Assembly: GCA_022592435.1 (NCBI GenBank)
Contig: JABYQS010000120.1
Coordinates: 1 to 64,000 of the forward strand
Direction: 5' to 3'
DNA: 64,000 bases
Source of the DNA: Cerioporus squamosus
Lineage: Eukaryota; Basidiomycota; Agaricomycetes; Polyporales; Polyporaceae
The stretch's first letter is position 1. Each line of letters starts with the position of its first letter. The notes beneath the pieces were generated by a model. It saw only the letters and a program-made list of their open reading frames with translations. It made no database searches and was not told the origin of the DNA. The position numbers were made by a program, and so were the translations under genes. This document shows, piece after piece, positions 43,951 through 55,013 of this stretch.

Positions 43951-45747
43951 ATGGTCCTGCATGGTCCACTCACACTCCTTCTCGTCCCATTCTTAGGACT
44001 GGACCATGTACCGCCCTCATACGTCTGCTTGTTCCAATCCTACTATGGCACCTACGGCTCGCGACACGCGTTTCTTCTCGACGACGCATGTCGACTGTCT
44101 TCATTCAGTTTGATGGAACTCGGAATAGCGGTGGAGTTCCAGTGGGGAGAGAATTTGGTCTGGGTCGAACGGAGCCCGGTGGACTCGTCTCTTATTCCGG
44201 CGTCCTTCGAAGTGGATCTCGGAGGCTTGTTGAGCAGGTTGGCAGAATTGCCATCACCGGACCCGGAGGAAACCGTAGGTTCTCAAACACCGTTGGAACG
44301 CACGAAAGTTGGCCCCGGCTTCGAAGTCGTGCATCTCGAGCAAACTGGAGCTCTGCTCTCCACAAGCAGCCGGACTCTCCGGTCAATCGAGGGGGCACTG
44401 CCACGGTACTGGACATCCTCGTCTTTCCGACTTCTCCCCTCCCTCTCATCCCGGTCCCCCGTCAAGCGAAGGAGCGGTTGAGGAAAGTACTGCCTACAAT
44501 CAGGTACAACCATGTCATAGCCGCTGTTGTGAATGGCATATCGGTCTACCACCTCAGGAAGACATACAGTACCTGACCGGCGAGGATCCTTCTTCCGACA
44601 TTTTATCGCGGCACTCCTTCTCCGAGGGCGCTATCCGCGCTGCCAGCTGGCTGCAAGCACGGTTTGAGGAGACCGGAGCATCCTGTACATTGGAACATTT
44701 TCAGGAAGGTTTTGCGCCGAACGTCATCTGGTGTGTACTACTGTCTCTGGCCCCCGATGATTCACGGATTCACTTTTGCATAGTGAGTACGCGGCGTCGG
44801 GGAACTCGACCGAGAGAGTCATCGTCGGAGCACACTACGATGACCGGGGTTCATTCGGCAGCGTGCGCGCCCCCGGAGCAAACGATGACGGGTCGGGCAC
44901 AGGTGCGCTCCTGGCCCTTGCCCGAGCTATTGCGCGGCTGGGTGTCGTCTTCCGAAAGCCAGTCCGGCTGTGCGCTTTCGCAGGCGAGGAGCAGATGATG
45001 GTTGGCTCTCGTGCGTACGCAAGTAAGCCTCCAGAGCGCTCTACGCATCTTCTCCGGAGCCGCTGACTCGGCGTCGTAGCGAAGCTCCGGGAACGGGGCG
45101 ACGATATCCTACTGATGGTTCAGGGCGATATGTTGGCGTACCATGCGGCAGACGAGCCGCCACAGCTCGGGTTGTCAAACCCTACTCTGTGAGTGCTCCC
45201 GATGTGAGACCGTGAAGACAACCGTTGACACCATTGCATCCGCGTCATTAGAGTCGGTACGGCCGAGGTGGCTCAAATCCTGGCCAATGTCTCGGCGATT
45301 TACAGCCCGGAGCTGACCGTCGGCTACGCGCCATATGTGAGTCTCCGCCCTGTGTATGCCCTGTCTGACAATGGCTCATCCAATGTACGAAGCCTGGGGG
45401 CAGCGACCATCAGAGTTTCCACGAACAGGGCTACCCCTCGGCGCAGGTCTATGAACGCGCGGGGTACATCAAGGACCCGATGTATCATGACAGCGGTGAG
45501 TCGTTCCGAAGTTGCGGTAGGAGGCTTCTGCCCACTCATCGTCGGATCCTCCTAGGCGACTTGTCGGAGCGAGAGGGTTATGACTTTGAGCAGATCAAGT
45601 CTATAGCGAAAGTGCAGGTACGTTGACTGTACTTGTTTTGCTCGGAAAATAACTGAGGATCGTTACTGGTCATGGGTATAGCTCGCCACAGTTCTGCACG
45701 TTGCAGGGTTCGACTTGTCCGGGGACCACTCTGACTCCAGTCTATGA
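43951..45747 (+). pseudogene. M28 family metallopeptidase, frameshifted copy
   Basis: A paralogue of the secreted M28 peptidase at 52.6 kb. It starts MVLHGPLTLLLVPFLG, a signal peptide. The reading frame is lost twice: near 44,430, between LPRYW and SPLPLIPVP, and near 44,565, between VVNGISVYH and QEDIQYLTGED. No intron repairs either shift. Downstream exons are well preserved: APNVIW, GAHYDDRGSFGSVRAPG, FAGEEQMMVGS, MLAYHAADEPPQLG, SDHQSFHEQGYPSAQ and YDFEQIKSIAKVQ. The metal-binding DDDGSG motif reads NDDGSG, so the first Asp, which bridges the zinc ions in M28 enzymes, is Asn. Two shifts plus an altered ligand suggest a dying duplicate, although assembly indels could explain the shifts alone. 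Confidence 0.8.
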
Positions 45748-45971
45748 GTGTAAGGAGCATGGTCCTTAGTGCCAACAGAAGAGAAGTGGGCGGAAACGAT
45801 GAATCAAAGGAGGGAAGGGATTGGTAACTGGGAGTCATACGCTCAGCTGTTATATCTGCTACTTTGTTTCTGGTGGGGTCCTACTCTGGTTTATGGGTTC
45901 ATGCATGTCGAGCACCAGTCGAGGACTGTCTACATGTGGTACATATATTTTCAATTGCCACCCAGAGCATG

Positions 45972-46043
45972 TCTCTGTTAGTATATCGGTTAGTACACGC
46001 GCCTGTCACGCGCGAAAGCGGGGTTCGACTCCCCGACAGAGAG
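45972..46043 (+). tRNA. tRNA-Asp (GTC)
   Basis: A complete 72-nt cloverleaf without intron. The acceptor stem TCTCTGT pairs with ACAGAGA, followed by discriminator G. The D arm has GGTTAGTA, the anticodon stem CGCGC/GCGCG encloses the loop CTGTCAC with anticodon GTC, and the T arm is GGGGTTCGACTCCCC. Internal A and B boxes are intact. It sits between the decayed peptidase and the amine oxidase. Confidence 0.96.
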
Positions 46044-46930
46044 AGTCCTGGTGAGGACATATTTTTGTCGGAAGGTTTTGTCCGACATGCACTGCTTCTT
46101 TTCGCTACATCACTGCAATATCGTCTCACCACTTTTCGACCTTCGGGCCAACATATGCAGAGAAGTTGTATTTCGGAACTCTTCGAGACACTACTAGTAC
46201 TGTACCTTTGCCTTCTCCCCTCGAATTCGACGAAGTAAAACGCAGTGCCGCAAAGATCGACTAGAGTACAGAGGTGAGCTAGACAATATCAGTATCTATG
46301 TTCAGACTAAGCTGACCTTGACACGAACAAGTGGCAGATGATCGATGCCAGATACTCTGACTATGAAGATTCATTGACTCAAGACTGTCGGGATAGGTAC
46401 ACGCTACTTATGATACGCCGGCGTCTGCCAACTTGCCAGCAGCCATCACTGTCCCGCCCAGCTCCTCGGGTGACCATGTGCACTGTCAACGTTGTCTGAC
46501 AGTGGAAACGCCCCACGGTACCCCACGAGCTACGGCACAGCCGGTCTTATCTTGCGCCGTTTGTTTAGACCAACGGAATCTCGGTTCGACTCGCTGCTAG
46601 CCGCAGCGCCTTTAAGTGACCGACCCGTCGCGGACTCATCGTCTCCAATAAAGTACTGCTGTTTGCAAATGCTGCAGCCGATGCGCTGTCTTCGACGCGC
46701 GTTCCTTCAAGGGTAACTGTCTCGCAACTTCTCTGAAATACATGTACGTACATCACATCAGTGGACTGGACGTGTTCTGGGGCAACTGTTCCCACTGGCT
46801 TATCGGTTTCCCTATCCCTTTCTCAGGGCATATCAAGCCCCGCGGGCTTCATGGTCTCTATACCGCCGGACGTTACGAGTCCAGCGGAAGGCTCGCGCTC
46901 CTGAGCTCATCGACCAACGACACCCTCAAG
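46044..46930. other. Intergenic, no gene recognised
   Basis: Follows the tRNA gene; short frames only. The last 200 nt probably contain the promoter of the amine oxidase gene. Confidence 0.4.
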
Positions 46931-49039
46931 ATGCCACCGTTTCTTCAATCCCTGCTTACGTCCTGTTTCCTTGCACTGGGGCTACTCACGCTTGCGGGAT
47001 CGGTCCCCGGCACCAATGCGCTATCCGTCGACAGTAGAGATAGTAAGGGCAGTCACCCGGCACACGGGAGCGTCCTGATATTGGGCGGTGGTGTCGCTGG
47101 GGTTATCGCGGCCCGCACGCTCCACGAACAAGGCGTAACAAACTTCACGATCGTGGAAGCTAGAGGTCGGTCCCTCCAACGCACTGTATCAAGCAGAAGC
47201 CTCTTACTGAATCAATGCTCTCGTAGGGGAACTCGGGGGCCGGCTGTTCTCACAGACCTTCGGTGCGCCGGGGAAAGAGGTGACACTGGAGATGGGTACG
47301 TACACTTGTTACACCGCGTACTTCGACCTGTCACCTCACAGAATACCCGCCAGGTGCGAACTGGATACAGGGCACGCAGATCGACGACGGTCCGGCGAAT
47401 CCAATTTGGTCACTTGCGCAGAAGCACAATCTAAGCACTCATTTCAACGACTGGTTCGGGAGCATATGTACGTCTGTTCTCGTCTTTAAGTTGAAGTTCA
47501 AGGCGACGTCTATCTGAATGCTTCAACCAGCGACGTACGACTCAACCGGCGCTGTTGATTACCTCGACGTCTTCAACGATGCCGGGGACGCATATGGCGA
47601 GCTCACAGTTGCCGCAGGAGCCCGTGTCGACCGCAAGCTCGTGGACGGCACCGCACGCACCGGATATTCGCTGATCAACGCCAAGGCGCGCACCCCGCAT
47701 GCCATGGCCAGCGAGTATTACCAGTTCGATTGGGAGTATGCTCAGACTCCCGAGGAGTCCTCCTGGATCGCAAGCTCCTGGGTGAGTAGCTGCGCCCTCC
47801 CTAAGATCTCTCGCTCTGGCACACGAGAAGCCGGTGAATTCGAAGATAGCCGCTGACGCTCAATAATTTGACAGGGAAACAACTTCACGTACGACACGGA
47901 CCAGGGCGGCTTCGGCGATGACAACCAGATGTCTCTGGACCAACGCGGGTTTAAGCATTTCATCCAAGCCGAGGCGGCCGAGTTCCTGCAGCCCCATCAA
48001 GTTCTATTGAACGCGACCGTGAAGAACATCACGTACTCCTCCTCGGGGGTGTCGGTTCGCCTCACAAATGGACAAACGCTCAAGGCAGATTACGCGCTGT
48101 GCACGTTCAGCTTGGGCGTTTTGCAGCACGACGATGTGGTCTTCGACCCACCCCTCCCGGACTGGAAGCAGGAAGCCATCCAGAGCATGGTCATGGTACG
48201 TCTCCTCTCGGTGGCACGACTGTTTGGGACCGCTCACGAGTCTCACGTCGGACAGGCGACGTACACGAAGATATTCTTGCAGTTCCCTCAGAAGTTCTGG
48301 TTCGACAGCGAGGCAAGTACACCCTCCACATGATCTGCTGCGCACTCTCACTCGGACTGTCGCTGACCAGACCTGCATTCGGCTCAGATGGCACTTTACG
48401 CCGACTCGGAGCGCGGACGGTATCCCGTATGGCAGAGCCTCGACCACGAGAACTTCCTCCCTGGCTCGGGCATAGTCTTCGCCACGGTCACGGTACGTAA
48501 ACCCCGCCGCCCAGTGCCCGTTATCCCCAATCATGTTCCACATCGTGCGTTTCGTGCGGTATTTTTGATACAATTGACAGGGGGACTACTCTCTCCGGAT
48601 CGAGGCGCTCTCCGACGAACAGGTCCAAGAGGAGATAATGGGCGTGCTACGAAGCATGCTCCCCAACGTGACCGTGCCCGACCCGGTGGCATTCCACTTC
48701 CCGCGCTGGGCGAGCGACCCGCTGTACCGCGGCTCGTACTCCAATTGGCCATCGTCCTTCTTCAGCCAGCATCACGAGAACCTGCGCGCAACTGTGGACC
48801 AGCGGTTGTGGTTCGCCGGCGAGGCGACCAGCCAGAAATACTTTGGTGCGTGGTCATTGCGCCAACGCGTGTTCCGTCAAGCACTGATAGTGAAGGGCCC
48901 TCTGATAGGTTTCCTCCACGGGGCGTACTTTGAGGGTCAGGACATTGGCAAGAGGATCGCGACGTGCATCAAACACAGTCGTTGTGACAAACTGGACCAC
49001 GTCGCGGAGATAACGAACGCTCATCCGTACATTATCTGA
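46931..49039 (+). CDS. Secreted FAD-dependent (poly)amine oxidase
   Basis: A flavin amine oxidase of the polyamine oxidase/monoamine oxidase family, which oxidises primary or secondary amines and releases H2O2. The start MPPFLQSLLTSCFLALGLLT is a signal peptide. The dinucleotide-binding fold is intact: SVLILGGGVAGVIAARTL, then the FAD-contacting ELGGRLFS and GANWIQG. Further landmarks are SLDQRGFKHFIQAEA, LCTFSLGVLQHD, FPQKFWFDS and the C-terminal FAD motif LWFAGEATSQKYFGFLHGAY. About nine exons, all in phase; one intron (48313-48387) has a GC-AG boundary. Several N-glycosylation sequons (NFT, NAT, NIT) fit an extracellular enzyme. Substrate preference cannot be told. Confidence 0.92.
48313..48387 (+). 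other. GC-AG intron in the amine oxidase gene
   Basis: Donor GAG|GCAAGT, branch CTGAC, acceptor CTCAG. Reading through gives a stop after eight codons, while splicing joins FWFDSE to MALYADSE in frame. Confidence 0.8.
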
Positions 49040-49479
49040 CCATCCCCAGCAGTGCTCCGAGCAATGCTCGTGCGCACACTCGATGTTGATCCTCCCGACC
49101 ACACTTCTGTCGCTGGGGATCAGCAGAGCATGTATGGGAGCAGCATCTGCTCGAGCTATCTGTGATACTACTTACCCATACATACCCACTCGATGCTTCT
49201 GAGTCTACTCCATCCTCGCCCTGCAACCGCACGATGCAGGGTAATGTCAGACCGCTGGACTTTGGGCAGGAACCTCCGAGGACATAGCGTCAACAGTTGC
49301 GTTTGCACGGACGGTAAAGACAGGATAGTGGTGCGTGGATGCCTACATGCAAGAACAAGAAGGTCTTAAGCATACTGCATCGAGAACACGACAGCACACG
49401 ACATGTAAACGTAATATGACATCGGAAAGTCGAGAATCGAAAGGGAAGAAAACGAACCAGCAGTGATATGGTCCAGTAT

Positions 49480-51746
49480 CTACTTGGGCAACGAGTCCTT
49501 GCTCGAGTGCGTGCTCCTCATGCTTCCCTGATTAACCTGCACGTCCACCGTGTAGATCGCCGGGCGGTTCACGTCCGAGAAGTCCCAGTTGGCGTCCTTC
49601 GTCACGACGGACACGCCCTCCGCGGACAGCTGCGAGAGCGCGCTTGGGGAGCGCTGCACTGGGCTGGTCACGGCTGCGCTCGCCGGTGCCTTCTCCTCGT
49701 CGTTCGAGAAGACGTCGGGGTTGAAGTCGGACTCGAGCAGGACGGCCTCGACGTGGACTGTATGCGTCGTTAATGTCAATAAGCGCGCTGAAGGATGGGA
49801 AGAGTAGGAACGGCGTACGGTAGTGCGCAAGGCCCTTGCCGAAGTTGACCCAGGAGATGATGCCGAAGATGGCGGCTCCGAGGAGGACGCCCATCGACAC
49901 CATGGTGCTGCAGGCGAAGAACGGCCACTCAATGAACGTCCAGCGGTAGACCTCCGAGTAGAACATGGCACTCCAGAGAACGATATAGCAGAGGTTGAGG
50001 AAAAGGAAGCCGGCCATCAGGAACTTCATCTCTCGGCGCACGGCGAACCATCCCTGGATAACAACATCAGCGGTGTTGGCCTGCGGACCTAGCACTGGAA
50101 TGCACCATGATCATCCAAGGAACAAGTGTCTACGCAACCGATATGAGTGATGTGCACATCTAAGGCGCTCTGCGGGATGGAACACGTACCACGACAGTGC
50201 CGATGAAGAGTGCGTAGTAGAGGCCGGCGTGATGGGCGAGCACAGCAATCGAGCTGTTCCGCAACTGGTCGATCCATAGGCTAATGGCGGTGATGGTGAA
50301 GAACAAAGAAAGCTGGAGGAACATGGAGTCGACCAGGAAGAACTGATGTAATGGCGTCAGAGGTGCGCATACAAGCAAGGCTTGGAACAGCATACTACTC
50401 ACTTTGTAGAGGCGCATAACGCCTGCGGGAGGACCGACGCGACGGATGGTGGATGCACTATATCCCTTGACGATATACCACGCCAAGAACGACGTCGAGA
50501 GCAGCGCGGTGACGTTGAGCACGAGCTCGGGGACCTGATATATGGTAGGTCACGCCATGCACACCTTTGAGTCCCGGGAACCTCGGACTCACCTGCAGGG
50601 CGATACGAGTGGTGAAGTATCCGGGGAGGAAGTCGAAGTGACATGGCGTGCTTTCTCCTGTGATGAGCGTATCATAGCGAAACTGGACATCTGAAGTACG
50701 CCAGAGCGTGTAGGCGGCCCAGGATGATTGCATCACTCGGGCAAAGACAACCGCCCAGCTGCATGCAGGAGACAGAATGAGCGGAAACCATACGACGTAA
50801 AGTAGTAATCACTCACATGTGCGGTATTGAATTGTACAGAATCTGTGAACATGGATTGAGTACGAGCGAGGCTATGGAACGTATGCAGATGGAACTCACG
50901 CCGAAGGTGGAGATCCCGAGTAACCAGAACTGGGAACCAATGAGAGCGAGGTCCTCCCGTCGCGAGTTGTCAAGACTGCAGACGTCCTCAGTCGATAGTC
51001 GCATCAAACTGAAGATCGTACACGTACATTCGGCCAGGGTATTCCAGAGTACGTGCACAGGTCTTACTCAACGTCACGCTCTCGTGCCCACCGTCAAAGT
51101 TCAACCGTACACCGGTAACAGTTCCATTTGCGGGATCTGTTACAGCCTGAAGCGAAGAGTCGGACGGCGCCCGTCTTGAGAGAGGCTTACGAGTGGGTGG
51201 ATGAAGCAACATGAGATATGGGCATGCATGAAAGAGAACATATAGCGACGTACAGATCTCGCAGACAGGGCAACCTCCTGCTTAACATTACTTTCATGAC
51301 ATTGTCTCGACGAACTGCACAACTCACCTCGAGAAATCTCGACACCAGCGTCGCATTCGCCACATCCATACCCGTAGCCCAGATCGTCTCGCAGTCGTCG
51401 TACACATTCCCTATCGGCGCCGCAGTACAGAGTTTGAGCGTTAACGAGTCTCCGGACCGGTACAACCTTGCAACTTCGTTGTTCGGGACCTGCGCAGTGT
51501 GCAAGATGCTGTTGATGAAGCTGAACGAGCTCGCATCCTCCGAATATATGAACGCCGCGGTGAGACCCTGAGCTACGCAATGGATCACGCTGAGCAGGAA
51601 GAAGGCGAGAGTATGCGGTGTGAGAGTAATGCGAGCCAACTGCGGACACCTCGGTCAAACCTTGTAATGGGGATTTGGAGAATCGAACGTACCGCCGACC
51701 TGAGTTGTATGAACACCTTGTTCTTTTTCTTGTCGTTCGTCATCAT
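49480..51746 (-). CDS. Seven-transmembrane-like protein with N-terminal ectodomain, unknown function
   Basis: A gene of about ten exons. Exon 1 (51746-51693) encodes MMTNDKKKNKVFIQLRSA; exon 2 adds a hydrophobic helix (TLAFFLLSVIHCVAQGL) and an ectodomain with cysteines and NAT/NGT sequons. Then come six further hydrophobic helices: LIGSQFWLLGISTFGILY, ELVLNVTALLSTSFLAW, FLQLSLFFTITAISLWI, LAHHAGLYYALFIG, FLMAGFLFLNLCYIVLW and STMVSMGVLLGAAIFGII. The cytosolic tail is Ser-rich and acidic (SDFNPDVFSNDEEKAP) and ends HSSKDSLPK. The helix count recalls a GPCR, but it lacks STE3 features such as the LVW..N opening and the usual short N-terminus, so I do not call it a pheromone receptor. Exon phases agree throughout; the donor near 50,190 is ambiguous. 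Confidence 0.75.
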
Positions 51747-52642
51747 GGAAATCGTCGAATGAAAGCCAGAGTGCCAGAAAGCAACCAGAGCAGACTGTCA
51801 AAGCCCAGTAGAACTAGAGGTACACGCTGGAAAAGAGGGAAAGTCCGTCAGAAAAGGAGTAGGCTCTGCCTACGTGAGGGAAGGCCCGCAAGAGGTGCGA
51901 AGGGACGACGTTATGAGCCGCTCACAACTAGCTCGCCTCGGCTGGCAATTGATGGGCCTGGGTAACAGCAACGGTGGCGATACAACGATCTCTGCTAGTG
52001 GCTTGATGACGGGATGAGCTCAATCCATGGGTTGGAGGTCGGGGGCGTCCGACTTGCTCACGAAAGCGCATCCTATAACCCCAGGTGAGTGATGTATCGC
52101 TGACTTGTGTGATGAATTCCATCGGGACTGGGGCAGAGAGGCTGGCCTGGAGAGAAGAAGGCGCGAGGATGGTGGAAGTGCTCACAAGAACTCTGATGAG
52201 ACTGCAACTCACCGCACATGATCTTCTCACAGCAGTCACTATCCCACCTTCCACCGTGCATCTTGACTCGCACGAATTTTTGAACCATGACCAACCGACG
52301 ACTCGAGTACACAAGCAATCAGTGTTTCATCAAGACGATCCCACTCGTAACTCCATCAAGGTCGCAGTTGCACGGCGCAGTCGAGCAGACCAATGGCGTC
52401 GTCTGCGAGGATTCTTGGGGAACAAGACCAAGTGATGTCCTGGCAACAACTCTACATAGTTCGAGGAGGTGGTGGTACGGAAACAAGCAGAGCAGAGCAG
52501 ACAGAGGACCAGCTCGGAAAAGCGCGCCGTAGACGCTTGACACTGCCGGGCCGGGCTCCGTGCCTTCCCCACACGGCAAGCCGCAGCGGCATTGAGCGTC
52601 GTCAACACCGTCGTCGACACCGACTTCGACGACGAGGACACC
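51747..52642. other. Divergent promoter region (7TM-like gene / M28 peptidase)
   Basis: About 0.9 kb between two divergently transcribed start codons. No other gene supported. Confidence 0.45.
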
Positions 52643-54670
52643 ATGCTCGTCGTCAACGCCGTCGCGCCTCTCGCGCTCCTCCTCGTTGCTCCGTACAACT
52701 CTCATCTGTCCGACTCGTGCCTGTCCCAATACTACTACGGCACGCACGGCCAACAGAACGTGTTCATCACCGACGACGACGTCTGCCTGTCCAAGGCTGC
52801 CCAACAGCTCACCGATGGCTCCTTAGTGCAGCTGACGGACGACGTGCAGCAGCTTGTCTGGCTGCAGCACCAGGCGGTGGACGACTCGATCAAGCCGGCC
52901 TCGTTCGTCGACGAGTTCAACGCGTTCTTCTCACGTCTCTCGACGCCCTCCCATGTCACCGACGGCGAGCAGATCGTCTTCCACAACCAGCGAGCGGCGA
53001 AGCTCTTGCACCGCACGACGACCTCTGCGCTCATCTCGGTCGACGAGGAGACGGCGATCACGCTCGACCTCCACCTCCCAGGTTCTGGAAGGCGTCCCCG
53101 CTCCCGAGCGAGCCTGTGCCCTTCATCCCCGTTCCCTCCAAGGCGGTCGATCGCGTCAGGGACATCCTCGATGGCCTCAAGTTTGACCCCACCGTCGCGT
53201 CTATCGTGGGCAACATCTCCGCGCCCCAGCTGCGCTTCGACGTCCGCTACCTCACGGGCGAGGACTCGAGGTCGGAGATCGTTTCCCGCCACTCGTTCTC
53301 CAAGGGCGTTCTTATCGCTGCAGACTGGCTGAAGGAGAAGTTCGAGGATCTCGGCGCGAACTGCACACTCAAGCCATTCTTGTCCGGCTTTGCTCCGAAC
53401 GTCGTTTGGTACGTTGTCGTTGCTTATGGGCAGGGCTCGTAGACCGGTGGTAGACGTTGTTCGGGCATCTTCCCCTGGTCTGTGCGACGACATGTCGGGA
53501 TTTGTTGCAGGTCCTTGTTGGGAGCTGCAAATGCGAGATGTGTCACCTGTCCGGCGTCTTACGAGGTGCGACAGGTATCATCATATCCTGCGTCGGCTGC
53601 TCTTCTTATGCATCTCCCCGACACCACAACCCCATGCAGAACACGAGGGTTGTTGTTGGGGACGAATGTTACGACATAAGACTTGTCGTCTGCCACGGGT
53701 TCCGCGATCCTGCCCAACGTGTGATAATGTGCTAGTCCTGGGAACTGACGACGCCGCAGCTCGTACGAGGGTTCGGAGAACACCACGGAGACCGTGCTCA
53801 TCAGCGCGCACTACGACAGCCGCGGGTCCTTCGGCAGCGTTCGTGCTCCCGGCGGAGACGACGACGGCTCGGGTACAACTGCTCTCCTCGGTATTGCCCG
53901 CGTCATCGCACTCAAAGGCATCAAGTTCCGGAAGAACGTCCAGATTGTTGCATTCGCCGGCGAAGAGCAGGGCCTCTACGGCTCGCGCTACTACGCGCGC
54001 GAGCTGTACGAGAAGGGCGCGAACCTCACTCTCATGATCCAGGCGGACATGCTTGGATACCACGCAGCCGACGAGCCTCCACAGCTCGGTCTTCCTGATC
54101 GGTGAGTACGCTTGCTCTTGGTGTTGCGTAACGTGTTGACGGACGCGATTCGCAGCATTGGCACCCTGGAGGTCGCGCAGCTCGTTGCCAACCTTTCTGC
54201 CATCTACAGCCCTGAGCTGAGGGTCGGCTTCACTCCGGTATGTCACAGTCCGCGCTGAGTTGTTACTGTATCGTACTAACATTACTCCGACAGGCTTGCT
54301 GCAGTGATCACCAGGCAAGTCACTTGCACGTAACCAATACTGCGCTGTGCTGACGTCCATTCAGAGCTTCCACCAGGTCGGCTTCCCCGCCACCCAGGTC
54401 TTCGAGCGTGCCGGCCCCATCGCTGACCCCATGTACCACAACAGCGGTACGTACTAATCTTACTTGCCTCGACCTATATCTGACCATTGTGTTGCAGGTG
54501 ACCTCAGTGACCGCGAGGGCTACGACTTCGAGCAGATCAAGTCGATTGCGAAGGTCCAGGTGAGTGTTGGATGCGCCGCTTCGGCTGGGGACATGTACTG
54601 ATTACGCTTGTGCTTGCAGTTCGCGACACTGTTGCATGTGGCGGGCTACGATCTGCCGAGCGACGACTGA
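52643..54670 (+). CDS. Secreted M28 family metallopeptidase
   Basis: A zinc-dependent aminopeptidase-like enzyme of family M28. MLVVNAVAPLALLLVAPYNS is a signal peptide. After a 170-residue N-terminal region come YLTGEDSRSEIVSRHSFS and the catalytic core: SAHYDSRGSFGSVRAPG, DDDGSG (metal ligand), FAGEEQGLYGS (catalytic Glu pair), QADMLGYHA, CSDHQSFHQVGFPATQ (metal His) and YDFEQIKSIAKVQ near the end. All expected ligands are present. One problem: near 53,077-53,082 the frame changes from DLHLP to RFWKASPLP, a single missing base in CTCCCAGG; the residues on both sides match the family, so the product is intact only if this base is an assembly error. One intron (54315-54364) is GC-AG. Confidence 0.88.
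54315..54364 (+). other. GC-AG intron in the M28 peptidase gene
   Basis: Donor CACCAG|GCAAGT, acceptor ATTCAG, 50 nt, joining SDHQ to SFHQVG. The paralogue at 44 kb is continuous (SDHQSFHEQG) at this point, so the intron was gained or lost after duplication. Confidence 0.8.
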
Positions 54671-55013
54671 GGTTACGGCCTTCATGGTCTGGATACATAC
54701 CCCGCATATGATCGCGGCCGCGTCTTCGTGCACGTGTATACATAATTCCTTGGGCAACATAGATGCGAGATACAGCACGGTAGTTTCGTGACGGTGTGTT
54801 GATTTTCGGTGCTCGAGCGCATTGTGGGAGCGGTCGAGTCGGAGGGCACTTACGCCGTAACAGGCCAGGAGCCAATGCACCAAGTTTGCGTCAGACCTCT
54901 GCGTCGCCGCATTATGGCATGGTTTACAGAAGGCATCGTTTACAACACTTTGCCCGTTCCATAGTCCTACAAGTCGTGGGTTGTACTTCTTTGACCTGCT
55001 GCAGTTGTCGATC
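54671..55013. other. Convergent 3' spacer
   Basis: Between the stop codons of the M28 peptidase (+) and eIF2D (-); no gene. Confidence 0.5.

Noticed and set aside
46565..46620. GGTTCGACTCG near 46,580, considered as the B box of a second tRNA
   Set aside because: No matching A box, acceptor stem or anticodon stem could be folded around it.
49480..51746. Naming the seven-helix protein as the missing STE3 pheromone receptor
   Set aside because: It has a long cysteine-containing ectodomain and none of the STE3 sequence landmarks; helix number alone is not enough.
52393..53442. 349-codon plus-strand frame overlapping the M28 peptidase
   Set aside because: Its beginning is an Arg-rich shadow. 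Only its last third is the true peptidase frame after the apparent single-base deletion.
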